64,000 nt of DNA from Streptomyces europaeiscabiei (GTDB taxonomy: Bacteria; Actinomycetota; Actinomycetes; Streptomycetales; Streptomycetaceae): assembly GCF_036346855.1 (NCBI RefSeq), contig NZ_CP107841.1, positions 9,676,001 through 9,740,000 on the forward strand. The letters are read 5' to 3'. Within the stretch, counting starts at the first letter, position 1. Every line of letters begins with the position of its first letter. Positions 9,294 through 17,611 of this stretch are shown piece by piece. Position numbers and translations under genes: made by a program. The notes beneath the pieces were generated by a model. The model saw only the letters and a program-made list of their open reading frames with translations, did not search any database and was not told where the DNA came from.

Positions 9294-10019
9294 ATGGGTG
9301 ACCGTCACACCTGGACGGCCGCGCCCGCCGCGGCGGAGCGTGCCCGCTCGGTGCTCGCGGCGGCGTGGTCCTGCGCGGTGACCGCCGAGGGCGGCCGCGA
9401 GGAGTTCGTCGGCGCGCACACCGTCACCGAGGACGGCCGGGTGATCCTGTGCGTCCCCGAGGACAGCACGCTCGTCGCCGCCGCGATCTGCGCGCCGCGC
9501 GGCGAGCCGTCAGCCGTGCTGGAGTTCGCCGACGTGGCACCCGTCCCCGTGCGCAACCGTATCCGGGCCCGGCTGTGGATCGCCGGCTGGTTCGCGCCCA
9601 AGGACGGCGACCTGGAGTTCCGGCCCACCCGCATCGTGCTGCGCGAGCCGTCCGGCGCGGTGGTGGTCGACCTCGACGAGTTCGCCGCCGCCGAACCGGA
9701 TCCGCTGGCCACGGCCGAGTCCCGGCTGCTGACCCACCTCGCCGACGCGCACCCCGACGCGGTCGAGCGCCTCACCCGGCTCGTCCCGCACGACAGCCTG
9801 CACGGCGCCGTACGCGTCCAGCCGCTCGCCGTCGACCGCCACGGCCTGACCCTGCGCATCGAGCGGGCCCGCGGCAACGGCGACGTACGCCTGACGTTCC
9901 ACAGGCCCGCCGACGACATGGCGCAGCTCACCGAGCGGATGCACATCCTGCTCTCCCGGGCGAGCGCCGCGTCCTGCCCGCGCACCCTACAGCGGCAGCG
10001 CACAGACGGCGACGGGTGA
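9294..10019 (+). CDS. DUF2470 domain protein, iron-regulated
   Basis: The 241-residue protein has a split FMN-binding-like N-terminal part (residues 5-120) and a C-terminal DUF2470 block (LLTHLADAHPDAVERLTRLV, then DRHGLTLRIERA). This layout is seen in HugZ-type heme-handling proteins and heme oxygenase relatives. The iron box immediately upstream supports a role in iron or heme use when iron is scarce; catalytic residues were not identified. The last 33 bases overlap the end of the convergent lactonase-like gene, with no terminator between them. Confidence 0.82.
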   Translation: MGDRHTWTAAPAAAERARSVLAAAWSCAVTAEGGREEFVGAHTVTEDGRVILCVPEDSTLVAAAICAPRGEPSAVLEFADVAPVPVRNRIRARLWIAGWFAPKDGDLEFRPTRIVLREPSGAVVVDLDEFAAAEPDPLATAESRLLTHLADAHPDAVERLTRLVPHDSLHGAVRVQPLAVDRHGLTLRIERARGNGDVRLTFHRPADDMAQLTERMHILLSRASAASCPRTLQRQRTDGDG

Positions 10020-11252
10020 CGCGAACGGCGCGCCCGCGCTCCGCAGTCCACCGGTCTCGGCGTCGACCCGGAAGACACTGACCGCGCTCGACCGCTGCAG
10101 CGCGGCGAACAGCAGGCCTCCGTCCGGCGAGAGGGCGATCTGGCGGGGGAAGTCCCCGCCGACCGGCACGGTGTCGAGGAGCCTCAGCCGTGCGCCGTCC
10201 GCCTCGACCGCGTAGCGCGTCAGGCTGTCGTGTCCCCGGTTGGCGAGATAGGCGTACGAGCCGTCCGGCGTCACGACCAGTTGCGCCGGGTAGTTCGTGC
10301 CCGAACCCGTGCCCGTCGACTGCGGATCACCGGGGGTGAGCCGGCCGCTGCCGGGATCGTAGGCGCAGACCACGACCGTGTTGTCGGCCTCGTTGGCGAG
10401 ATAGGCGTACCGGCCCCCGGGATGGAAGGTGAGGTGCCGCGGCCCCGCACCCGACCGGGTGCGCGCCCGCGAGACCTCCGTGAGCGTGCCCCGGGACTCG
10501 TCCAGGCGGTAGGTGTACACCGTGTCCGTGCCCAGGTCGACGGCTAGGACGTGACCACCGTCCGGGCTCGTGATCACCTGGTGCGCGTGCGGCCCGTTCT
10601 GCCCCGGACCGGGCGCCGGGCTGCTGTGCACCACGAGATCGGTGCGCTCGCCCAGCGCACCCGAGTCCTCGACGGGGTGCACGGCGACACTGCCCGAGCC
10701 GTAGTTCGCGCTCAGCAGCCATCGCCCACCCGGGTGCACCGACAGCTGGCAGGGTGCCTCGCCGCCACTGCTCCGGGTGCCGAGGATCCTGCGGTCGGAC
10801 AGCCGTACGGCGGTCACCCCGCCCTGCGTGCGCTCGTTCACGGCGTACAGCGTCCGGCCGTCCGGGTGTACGGCGAGGTACGACGGGTCGGCGACACCGG
10901 TGATGGTCCCCTTGCCGGTGATACGGCCGCTCCGGGAGTCGTACGTCGCCACGCCGATGCCGGTGCCGCCGCCCTCGACCGAGGTGTACGTGCCGATGTA
11001 GAGCGGCTGAGGGCCGGTGCGGGTGGGCGTGGGGGAGGGCGAGGCGGCCGCGGACGCGGTTCCCGCCCCGGCCTCCGCCTCCGCGGAGGGAGCCGTCGGG
11101 GCGTTCGGCGCGGGGGAGGACGACGTGGGACCGGCCGTCCCGTCGGAGCCCGCGCAACCGGCCAGGGTGGCCGGTACGGCCGCTCCCGCCAGTAGCCCCA
11201 GGACGCGGCGCCTGCTCCAGCCGCCTCGGTCCCCTGCCGCCTCACTCGTCAT
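9987..11252 (-). CDS. Lactonase-family seven-bladed beta-propeller lipoprotein
   Basis: The product has 421 residues. It begins MTSEAAGDRGGWSRRRVLGL and has a Tat signal ending in a lipobox (TLAGC), so it should be exported folded and anchored to the membrane. A 60-residue Ser/Pro/Ala linker leads into a beta-propeller of the 6-phosphogluconolactonase/YbhE type (YIGTYTS, DPSYLAVHPDGRTLYAVNE, GPRHLTFHPGGRYAYLANE, FPRQIALSPDGGLLF). An extracellular location makes a pentose-phosphate role unlikely; another lactone is more plausible. I chose the ATG at 11252 over the longer frame because the signal and an AGGTG ribosome site fit it. Confidence 0.85.
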   Translation of the reverse strand: MTSEAAGDRGGWSRRRVLGLLAGAAVPATLAGCAGSDGTAGPTSSSPAPNAPTAPSAEAEAGAGTASAAASPSPTPTRTGPQPLYIGTYTSVEGGGTGIGVATYDSRSGRITGKGTITGVADPSYLAVHPDGRTLYAVNERTQGGVTAVRLSDRRILGTRSSGGEAPCQLSVHPGGRWLLSANYGSGSVAVHPVEDSGALGERTDLVVHSSPAPGPGQNGPHAHQVITSPDGGHVLAVDLGTDTVYTYRLDESRGTLTEVSRARTRSGAGPRHLTFHPGGRYAYLANEADNTVVVCAYDPGSGRLTPGDPQSTGTGSGTNYPAQLVVTPDGSYAYLANRGHDSLTRYAVEADGARLRLLDTVPVGGDFPRQIALSPDGGLLFAALQRSSAVSVFRVDAETGGLRSAGAPFASPVAVCALPL

Positions 11253-11386
11253 TCGTGCACCTCGGGTGTCGCTCGTCTCGGCCGTCACCACCTTGACGGG
11301 TACGAGCGCCTCCGCGCAAAGGCGACGGCGGGCGACGCGCGCCATGCGACGCCCGCCGTCGCCATCGCGTCGGCCGTGGGGACCGG

Positions 11387-12544
11387 CTACCAGTCGCCGT
11401 CCTGGACCGGCTTGCCCGGTGCGTCACCGAGCGGCTGGATCTGGCCGGGGGCGGGTGCCTGCCACGGGTCGAGGTCGTCACCGAGCCAGTCGCCGACGGG
11501 CTTCACCGTGCCGAGGTCGTCGGCCGGGTCGAGGTCGTGGCCGTCCTGGTCGTAGTAGTCGAACCAGGGGAGCCCGGCCCGCGTGTAGGCAGCGCGGTCC
11601 ACGGGTGACGGCGGCGGGGCCTCCCCGGTGATCCGGCGCCACTCGGGCGGCGTGACAAGGTGCACGAAGATCCGCCCGGCCGGCGTCTCGGCCCAGCTGC
11701 CGCGCGGCCAGGTGTCCCGGTAGACCTCCTGGCGCATCGATCCGCCGACACCGAGGCCCATCGCGGCCGGTGCCCGGGGCGGAGCGGCGGGAGCGCCGCG
11801 CATCGGGGCCGCGCCCGGAGCGGCCGCCCCGTACGGGGCAGCGGGAGGCATCGGCCCGCCACCCGGTGGAGGCGGCATGAACCCGCTGGACGGGGGCGGC
11901 GCAGGTGCGGCACCCGGCGGTGGCATCGGGACCGTGCCCGTGCCGCCGAAGACGTCGTAGGCACCGAGTTGTCGCAAGCCTCGCTCCCGCTCGCCGCGCA
12001 GCCGCTCCTCCTCCCGCCACCCGGCGAGCTGCTCGTCGTTCAGCGGGAACGACTGCAGCTGGACCCCGCCGAACACCTCCTCGCCGGTGACCTGGCCCTC
12101 GACCGTGGCGCCGAGCCCGAGCGGGACGGCCACGAACTGCCTGACCGTCCCCTTGCCGGAGTTGATGCCGTCAAGCCACGGCTGCCGCGGCAGCACCACG
12201 TAGTTCTGCGGATCGCGGGCGAGCGCACCACTCCACGGCTTGCCCGACACCGCGCACACCTTGCCGACGCCGACCTGGAGCGCGGCCGGTTCCGTGGAGC
12301 CGCCGAAGTGCAGCCACATCGCCTCGCGCAGATACACGGGGAGCATCACACCGCCGCGCGCCCGCATCTCCGCCGACGCGGTCTGCGGGTGGTCCTCGAC
12401 CCGCCGGATCGGGAAGTCACCCAGGCCGGGCGGCAGTTGGTGGGTGCCCGTCTCCGGCAGGCGCAGGGTGCGCTTGAAGCGCACCTGCACACCGCCCGGC
12501 AGGCGCAGAGCGGTCCCGTCGATCCGCACGGTGCCTTCGGCCAT
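11387..12544 (-). CDS. Conserved hypothetical protein with Pro/Ala-rich centre
   Basis: I do not recognise a named family. The 385-residue protein starts MAEGTVRIDGTALRLPGG behind a GGGAG ribosome site; an upstream in-frame start at 12598 is less likely. Residues 1-185 look like a folded, mostly beta domain. A Pro/Gly/Ala-rich stretch then runs from about 205 to 275, and a second short domain (TWPRGSWAETPAGRIFVHLVTPPEWRRITGE) precedes an acidic tail with several Trp residues. There is no signal peptide or membrane segment. It is downstream of the FUSC gene on the same strand (about 53 bases between them), so the two may be co-transcribed. Confidence 0.7.
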   Translation of the reverse strand: MAEGTVRIDGTALRLPGGVQVRFKRTLRLPETGTHQLPPGLGDFPIRRVEDHPQTASAEMRARGGVMLPVYLREAMWLHFGGSTEPAALQVGVGKVCAVSGKPWSGALARDPQNYVVLPRQPWLDGINSGKGTVRQFVAVPLGLGATVEGQVTGEEVFGGVQLQSFPLNDEQLAGWREEERLRGERERGLRQLGAYDVFGGTGTVPMPPPGAAPAPPPSSGFMPPPPGGGPMPPAAPYGAAAPGAAPMRGAPAAPPRAPAAMGLGVGGSMRQEVYRDTWPRGSWAETPAGRIFVHLVTPPEWRRITGEAPPPSPVDRAAYTRAGLPWFDYYDQDGHDLDPADDLGTVKPVGDWLGDDLDPWQAPAPGQIQPLGDAPGKPVQDGDW

Positions 12545-12597
12545 TCCGTACGCTCCCTTCGATATCGCGTGCTGCCCCGTCACTTGGCAGGACGTCA

Positions 12598-13851
12598 CTA
12601 AGTACGTCCGGCGAGGCCGGACCGGTTCCGCCGAAGGAAGCGCGGGATGCGCACGCGGTCGCGCAGGCGTGTGAGCCGGGGCGAGCGCTCGCGCTGTTCG
12701 CGGGTGCAGCGGTCGAGCTCCTCAAGGAGCCGCTGGGAGCGGTGCTCGGTGTCCAGCTCGTCCAGTATGCGGTTGACCTCCGTCAGTACGGCACCGTGCA
12801 GCTGCCACTGACGGGCGTCCCGCTGGATCTCTTCGAGGAGCAGCTGGGCCAGCTTGTCGCGGGTCGCGGTGGCCGTCGACAGCTCGGCGGTGAGCCGGGC
12901 CTCCGCGGACTCGGCGCTGCGGCTGATGTCGGTCGTGACCAGCACGGCGAAGCTGACCACGGCGTCGCCGATCTCGGCGAGCAACCGTTCGACGGCCGCC
13001 CCCACCTGGGCGGAGAACAGCGGATTGGGCTCCCGCTCCCGGGCGAGGTCGGTCAGGGTGCGGGCCAGCACCCGCAGGACCACCGTGCAGATCTCCAGCG
13101 TGTCCAGCCCGGTGCGCAGCACGACCCGGTGCAGCAGGCCCTCCCGTACGCGCGGATTGAGCTTCAGGCTGTCCTCGGCCTGCTTGAGGGCCGCGTCCAC
13201 CTCGACGATGTCGAAGTCGAGTTCCCGGGCCTCGTGGAGCCGGGCCGCCGCGGCCTCCGCCGGGGTGCGGCCCGCAGCCTCCTCGCCGACCCGGATCATC
13301 AGCCGCCGCATCCGCCGGGCCAGGTCCTCGATGGACTCGCCGGCCGCCTCCACCCACACCGGGGGAGCGAGCAGCAGGTTGAAGGCGAGCCCGACCACCG
13401 CGCCGATCAGCGTCTCCAGGACCCGCGCCCACGCCGTGTCGCCGACCCTGGTCACCCCGAGCACCAGCATCGCGCTGATCGCCACCTCGGGCACGAACTC
13501 GCTCACCCGCACCAGATGTCCCACCGCGAGCGAGGCCAGGATGATCAGGGCGAGGCTCCACCAGGTCAGGCCGACCAGGACGCTGAAGCCGATGGCGATG
13601 ACGACGCCTGCGACCACCGAGTTCACCCGCCGGATACCCGTGGTGAGTGTGGAGTAGAGGGTCACCTGCACGACTAGGAGCGCGGTCAGCGGAGCCGTCA
13701 GGGGCGCCGTTTCCGGGCTGAGCTGCAGTGCCACCACATAGGCCACCGTGGCGGCTGCCGCCGACCGCACCGACTGCACGATCACCGGGTCCTGCCGCCA
13801 CTTCGCGACCCGAGTGCCGATCGCGCCCCACACACCACGTACGTCTCGCAT
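12598..13851 (-). CDS. FUSC / aromatic acid exporter family membrane protein
   Basis: The 417-residue protein has about six hydrophobic segments in its first 170 residues (SAAAATVAYVVALQL, LTALLVVQVTLYST, VVAGVVIAIGFSVLVGL, WWSLALIILASLAVG, ISAMLVLGVTRVG, LIGAVVGLAFNLLLAP). A long cytoplasmic helical region rich in Arg and Glu follows. This is the half-size FUSC layout found in aromatic acid exporters and related permeases; the substrate is unknown. I start at MRDVRGVWG; the GTG 30 bases upstream is possible. The gene downstream on the same strand may belong to the same transcript. Confidence 0.83.
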   Translation of the reverse strand: MRDVRGVWGAIGTRVAKWRQDPVIVQSVRSAAAATVAYVVALQLSPETAPLTAPLTALLVVQVTLYSTLTTGIRRVNSVVAGVVIAIGFSVLVGLTWWSLALIILASLAVGHLVRVSEFVPEVAISAMLVLGVTRVGDTAWARVLETLIGAVVGLAFNLLLAPPVWVEAAGESIEDLARRMRRLMIRVGEEAAGRTPAEAAAARLHEARELDFDIVEVDAALKQAEDSLKLNPRVREGLLHRVVLRTGLDTLEICTVVLRVLARTLTDLAREREPNPLFSAQVGAAVERLLAEIGDAVVSFAVLVTTDISRSAESAEARLTAELSTATATRDKLAQLLLEEIQRDARQWQLHGAVLTEVNRILDELDTEHRSQRLLEELDRCTREQRERSPRLTRLRDRVRIPRFLRRNRSGLAGRT

Positions 13852-13920
13852 CCTTGCGCTGTTCCCCTTCCGCCGCTCCACCGAACTCCTGACCGAGGAC
13901 AGTAGTCACCTGGGTGATCG

Positions 13921-13955
13921 CACCGGGAGCCGGGAGCCGGGAGCCGGGAGCCGGA
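13921..13955. repeat. Short tandem repeat (GGGAGCC units)
   Basis: Four and a half copies of the 7-mer CGGGAGC lie head to tail upstream of the FUSC gene. The gap from 13852 to 14053 holds this repeat and GC-rich sequence, and I see no gene in it. Confidence 0.85.
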
Positions 13956-14053
13956 GAGGCCAGGGTCCCTGCGCGGGGTTCGCTTCCGGGGAGTGGCGGG
14001 TCCGCCGGGCGGCGCGGACGCCGGACCGGGAGCGGGAGCGGGAGCGGGCGGAG

Positions 14054-14548
14054 TCAGTCGTACAACTTCTGCAGGAACGCGGACAGATTGCCCACCGTCC
14101 GGGCTATCTGCTCCTCCGTCGTGAGGCTCTCCTCGAACCGGCTCCCCGTGTCGAGCGCCTTCCTGCCCCGCACATACAGCGAACACGCCAGGTCGGCACA
14201 CATGTACAGCCCTACGGAGTTCGCCTCGCGCCCGGCCGCGCCCGCCTTCCGAGCCGTCATCAACGAGACTCCGCCGCCTCGGTGGGTCGTCAGACACAAC
14301 GAGCACATGCTCCGATGCAGAAAGCCGCGCTGCGCGGACGGAAAACGCAAGGTGACGCCGACCGGCCGACCTGCCCGCTCGGTCACGAGGTAGCTCCGGT
14401 CGGGCGCGCCCGGGTCCCGCCAGCCGAGGAAGTCCAGATGCTCCCAAGGGCGTTGTTCCAGGTCACGAGGGAGGGAGATCCGCTTCGCCTCGCCCTTGGA
14501 GCAGTTGACGAAGGAGCTGCGGATGTCCTGCTCGGTGAGTGGCTTCAT
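14054..14548 (-). CDS. FBP-domain protein (elongation factor G-binding-like treble-clef zinc finger)
   Basis: The 164-residue protein matches the FBP family found in actinobacteria and related to the C-terminal zinc domain of FusB/FusC proteins, which bind EF-G. Four candidate ligands are Cys82, Cys85 (CSLC), Cys117 and Cys122 (CADLAC), and the block SVGLYMCADLACSLYVRGRK is typical. FusB-type proteins rescue EF-G from fusidic acid; an actual resistance role here is not shown. The start follows a GGAGGAACCCCC ribosome site, so the longer upstream frame is rejected. A palindrome lies 31 bases upstream. Confidence 0.85.
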   Translation of the reverse strand: MKPLTEQDIRSSFVNCSKGEAKRISLPRDLEQRPWEHLDFLGWRDPGAPDRSYLVTERAGRPVGVTLRFPSAQRGFLHRSMCSLCLTTHRGGGVSLMTARKAGAAGREANSVGLYMCADLACSLYVRGRKALDTGSRFEESLTTEEQIARTVGNLSAFLQKLYD

Positions 14549-14579
14549 GGGGGTTCCTCCAGGGGCGGCGATCGGACAT

Positions 14580-14598
14580 AACCTAGGAGTACTAGGTT
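14580..14598. promoter_or_regulatory. Palindromic operator candidate upstream of FBP gene
   Basis: Arms AACCTAG (14580-14586) and CTAGGTT (14592-14598) flank five bases, a perfect 7-bp inverted repeat. It is AT-richer than its surroundings and sits in the promoter position of the FBP gene on the minus strand. A related half, CCTAAGGTACT, follows at about 14603. The regulator is unknown. Confidence 0.5.
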
Positions 14599-14774
14599 TT
14601 CGCCTAAGGTACTCGCCTCCCTGGGAGGGAGCCAATGGATATTCGCGTCGGGGCTACTCCGCCCACACGCTCGGTCGGGACCCCACACGCTCGTCGGTGG
14701 CCACGCACCGGGTGTGAGCACCCCCGTCGCGTAGGCGCGGGCCACCAGTCCTCGCCCGGATCCAGCCGAGCGGA

Positions 14775-14858
14775 AACCCCGGCGCGGACTCCGGACAGTG
14801 GCTGGACGATCTCATCGCCTCCGGCCGCTATGCGGAGGACGTCTGCACGGCGGGATGA
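14775..14858 (+). pseudogene. Possible remnant of a ParD/CopG-like antitoxin
   Basis: In one frame the bases 14799-14858 read WLDDLIASGRYAEDVCTAG and stop. The core resembles the turn region of ParD-type ribbon-helix-helix antitoxins (a Leu-Asp-x-Leu-Ile-Ala-Ser-Gly-Arg-Tyr pattern). There is no start codon or complete fold in frame, so if it is real it is a decayed fragment. The stretch 14599-14934 holds otherwise only this and the hairpin at 14867. The match is short and may be chance. Confidence 0.25.
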
Positions 14859-14866
14859 CGAGGGTT

Positions 14867-14908
14867 CAGCCGTGCGGGCCCACCTGGCAGAGTGGGCCCG
14901 CACGGCTG
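14867..14908. terminator. Perfect 16-bp inverted repeat in leader of the APH-like gene
   Basis: Arms CAGCCGTGCGGGCCCA (14867-14882) and TGGGCCCGCACGGCTG (14893-14908) enclose ten bases. The hairpin ends 27 bases before the GTG of the phosphotransferase gene and 16 before its ribosome site. It could terminate transcription from upstream or act as an attenuator or insulator. It has no U-tract, as is usual in Streptomyces. Confidence 0.75.
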
Positions 14909-14934
14909 TGTCCGACGCGACGAGGGAGACCGGA

Positions 14935-15909
14935 GTGGACGACGGGGAGCGGGCGCGGCTCTTCCTGGCGGCGGCGGGTCTGGCGCCAGAGAGGCTCGCC
15001 GAGCGGCAGCCGCTCGGCGGCGGCACGTACAACACCGTCGAGGAACTGCGCCTCACCGACGGCACCCGGCTGATTCTCAAGATCCCTCCGCCGTCCACCA
15101 CCCCCGGCCTGGCCTACGAGAGCGAACTCCTCGGCGCCGAGGCCGAGTTCTGCCGGGCAGCCGGGACCGTCGGCGTCCCCGCGCCACGGGTGGCCGGAGC
15201 CGCCCTCGACGAGACCGCCCCGACCGGCCGCCACATCCTGCTCACCCACTGCCCGGGTGGCGGATGGGACGGTCTTGAGCCCGTTCAGGAGGCCGTGCTG
15301 CGGCGGGAGCTGGGCGGTCTGGTGGCCCGGCTCCACGAGGTGACCGGCCCCGGCTTCGGCTACCCGTCCGGCACGTTCGGCCCCCTCACCGCCGACTGGC
15401 GCACCGCCTTCACCGCCATCTACGACGGCGTGCTCGCCGACGCCCGCCGCTTCCGGGCCTGGCTGCCCCTGCCCGCGGACGAGGTGGCGCGTACGGCGAA
15501 GGCCGCCTACGACGCCCTCGACGAGGTGACCGTGCCGCGTCTGGTCCACTTCGACCTGTGGCAGGGCAACATCCTCGTCGAGCGCGGGGAGTCGCCGCGC
15601 GTCGGTGGCCTGATCGACGGTGAGCGCATGTTCTGGGGCGACCCGGTCGCGGACTTCGTCTCGCTGTCACTACTGGGAGACATCCGGCAGGACACCGACT
15701 TCCTGAGGGGTTATCAGGAGGCGGGCGGAAGCATCGAGTTCACTCCGTCGGTCCGCCGACGCTATGCCCTCTACCGCAGCTACCTCTACCTGATCATGCT
15801 GGTCGAGGTGGTGCCACGCGCCCTGGACGACGAGCAGGTCGCGTGGCGGCGGGAAGCGGTTGCGCCACAGCTGACGGCGGCGCTGGCGGAGCTGCGCGAC
15901 CGTTCCTGA
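14935..15909 (+). CDS. Aminoglycoside phosphotransferase (APH)-family kinase
   Basis: The 324-residue protein has the APH/choline kinase fold. A Gly-rich ATP region (LGGGTYNTVEELRL) lies near residue 27, the catalytic loop HFDLWQGNIL includes His205, Asp207 and Asn212, and IDGERMFWGDPVADF replaces the usual IDxE/D metal motif. The closest behaviour is that of fructosamine-kinase or MTR-kinase-like small-molecule kinases, so antibiotic resistance should not be assumed. The frame is open to 14635, but GTG 14935 has a GAGGGAG ribosome site six bases upstream and gives the family N-terminus. A strong hairpin lies in the leader. Confidence 0.85.
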   Translation: MDDGERARLFLAAAGLAPERLAERQPLGGGTYNTVEELRLTDGTRLILKIPPPSTTPGLAYESELLGAEAEFCRAAGTVGVPAPRVAGAALDETAPTGRHILLTHCPGGGWDGLEPVQEAVLRRELGGLVARLHEVTGPGFGYPSGTFGPLTADWRTAFTAIYDGVLADARRFRAWLPLPADEVARTAKAAYDALDEVTVPRLVHFDLWQGNILVERGESPRVGGLIDGERMFWGDPVADFVSLSLLGDIRQDTDFLRGYQEAGGSIEFTPSVRRRYALYRSYLYLIMLVEVVPRALDDEQVAWRREAVAPQLTAALAELRDRS

Positions 15910-16059
15910 CGGGCCGCACCCTGTTCGCGGAGCACCCGTCCGGGCCGGGCATGGTCCGAGCCGCACGGAACACAACCGGTCCGGGCCGCGCGGTGGACCC
16001 GGTTTGAGTCGATCAGACCGAGGTACCCGCGTCCGGTGCACGACAGGAAGGAGCACGCC

Positions 16060-16320
16060 GTGACCGATCATCGGCTGGAGGGTCCCGGCGAGCACGGGGA
16101 CCCCGTACCGAGGGACATGCCCGATCAGCAGGCGAACGAGGCCGAGGACCCTTGGGACGTGGCCCCGACGCGCGCCACCGGCGACGAGCAGGACGCGGAC
16201 GCGGCCGACGAAGCCACCGACGTGCCCGACACGGACGAGGCCGGTACCGGCCGACAGGGCGCGACGCGGTCGGGTGCCGTCAACCCGGAGCAGCCCGTGC
16301 CCGACGAGCCGTCCGGCTGA
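16060..16320 (+). CDS. Small acidic, probably disordered protein
   Basis: The 86-residue product is rich in Asp, Glu, Pro and Ala with almost no hydrophobic residues, so it is probably intrinsically disordered. No family is recognised. The GTG start is chosen because AGGAAGGAG lies six bases upstream; a GTG at 16036 in the same frame lacks one. A strong terminator follows 38 bases after the stop. Confidence 0.65.
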   Translation: MTDHRLEGPGEHGDPVPRDMPDQQANEAEDPWDVAPTRATGDEQDADAADEATDVPDTDEAGTGRQGATRSGAVNPEQPVPDEPSG

Positions 16321-16358
16321 CCGCCGGCCCTTCCTCGCTGGGCGTCCGCGAAGACTCG

Positions 16359-16388
16359 GCGCCTCCCCGGTGGGACCCGGGGAGGCGC
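16359..16388. terminator. Bidirectional terminator
   Basis: A perfect 12-bp stem, GCGCCTCCCCGG / CCGGGGAGGCGC, with a six-base loop lies between the convergent small acidic protein gene and the epimerase gene. Confidence 0.85.
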
Positions 16389-16423
16389 TGTCATGCCGGC
16401 TCCGAGGGGCGAGATGGGCGTAC

Positions 16424-17452
16424 TCAGCCGACCTTCCGCCCCCGAAGCGGTTCCGTTTCGGCGCCGGCCCCTTGCCGCAGCCCCTCCAGGAACTCCTCCA
16501 GCACCTCCACCGCCGTACGCTCCGGTTGCCAGCCCAGCTCGTCGCGGGCTTTCGAGGAGTCCATCAGCGGCAGCCGCAGGACCGCGTCGAAGAGGTGCGG
16601 TGAGGCGGGCAGCAGCCGCAGGTTCCACGCGGCGGCGACCGCCGAGCGGGCCGCGACCCGGGGCAGCTTCACCGCACGGGAACCCAGCACCTCGCTGAGC
16701 AGCGCGGCGTCCACGGGTGACTCCGCCGCGAGGTTGAAGGCGCCGTGGACGTCGGAGTGCAGCGCCAGCCGGTATGCCTGAGCGGCGTCGTCGGTGTGCA
16801 GCGTCTGCACCCTCAGCCCGGGGATGTCGGGCAGGAACGGCAGCAGCTCCGGCCGGGCCAGCGGCCCCGGCAGGAATCGCCCGCCGAAGATACGGCGCTG
16901 CTCGCTCGCCGACTCCCGCTTGAACAGGAACGCGGGCCGCATCCGCACCACCCGCACCCCGGGGTGCTCGTGCTCGAAGGAGTCCAGGGCGCGCTCCAGA
17001 TACGCCTTCTCCCGGCAGTACGCGGCGTCCGGCCAGCCGTGTGTGGGCCACGACTCGTCGACCGCGTGGTCCTTCGGCCCCGGTGAGTACGCGCCGACCG
17101 ACGAGGCGTGCACCAGCGTCGGGACCTTGGCCGCCGCCACCGCCTCGAAGACCCGGATGCTGCCCAGCACATTGGTCCGCCAGGTTGCGGCCGGGTCGTG
17201 CGTCGGCTGGAACGCCCAGGCGAGATGGACGACCGCTTCCGCCCCCTCGAACTCCTTGACCAGATCGGCCTGCTCGGACCCCACGTCCACGGCCGACCAG
17301 TCCGTCTTCGCGGGCGCCCACCCGGGGACCCGACGGGCCAGCCCCCGTATCTCGCCGACCCGCGCGTCCTCCGCGAGCAGACGCACCAGACTCGTCCCCA
17401 CATTGCCGGTGGCGCCAGTGACCACGATCCTGCCGCCGGATTCTCCGTTCAC
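16424..17452 (-). CDS. NAD-dependent epimerase/dehydratase (extended SDR)
   Basis: The 342-residue protein begins with a Rossmann motif, VVTGATGNVG (Gly13, Gly16, Gly19), followed by an acidic NAD-specific strand region (AVDVGS). The catalytic pair appears in YCREKAYLE (Tyr-x3-Lys). The C-terminal MDSSKARDELGWQPERTAVEVLEEFLEG block is typical of extended SDRs acting on nucleotide sugars or small carbonyl compounds. I use GTG 17452 with a GAGAGGAG ribosome site instead of the longer frame. It stands alone and its substrate is not evident. Confidence 0.87.
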   Translation of the reverse strand: MNGESGGRIVVTGATGNVGTSLVRLLAEDARVGEIRGLARRVPGWAPAKTDWSAVDVGSEQADLVKEFEGAEAVVHLAWAFQPTHDPAATWRTNVLGSIRVFEAVAAAKVPTLVHASSVGAYSPGPKDHAVDESWPTHGWPDAAYCREKAYLERALDSFEHEHPGVRVVRMRPAFLFKRESASEQRRIFGGRFLPGPLARPELLPFLPDIPGLRVQTLHTDDAAQAYRLALHSDVHGAFNLAAESPVDAALLSEVLGSRAVKLPRVAARSAVAAAWNLRLLPASPHLFDAVLRLPLMDSSKARDELGWQPERTAVEVLEEFLEGLRQGAGAETEPLRGRKVG

Positions 17453-17539
17453 CGCTGACTCCTCTCGCGCGCTTCGTTCCTCCAGGGCCGCCCACGAGTA
17501 CCCGGACCCCGCGGATGCACGCGGTCGCATCCGGACACT

Positions 17540-17580
17540 CCGCGGGGAGGGCCCGGCCACCGTCCGGGCCCTCCCCGCGG
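17540..17580. terminator. Perfect 17-bp inverted repeat between divergent genes
   Basis: Arms CCGCGGGGAGGGCCCGG (17540-17556) and their exact complement (17564-17580) enclose seven bases. It looks like a strong terminator, but it lies between the starts of two divergent genes, 31 bases before the ATG of the VanX-like gene. It may insulate the two promoters or act in a leader. Confidence 0.75.
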
Positions 17581-17611
17581 GAACCGGCCGGCCCCACGAG
17601 ATGATCAGCTC

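Noticed and set aside
14935..15909. APH-family gene considered as an aminoglycoside resistance gene
   Set aside because: The family is broad; the metal motif IDGE and length fit general small-molecule kinases and there is no resistance context.
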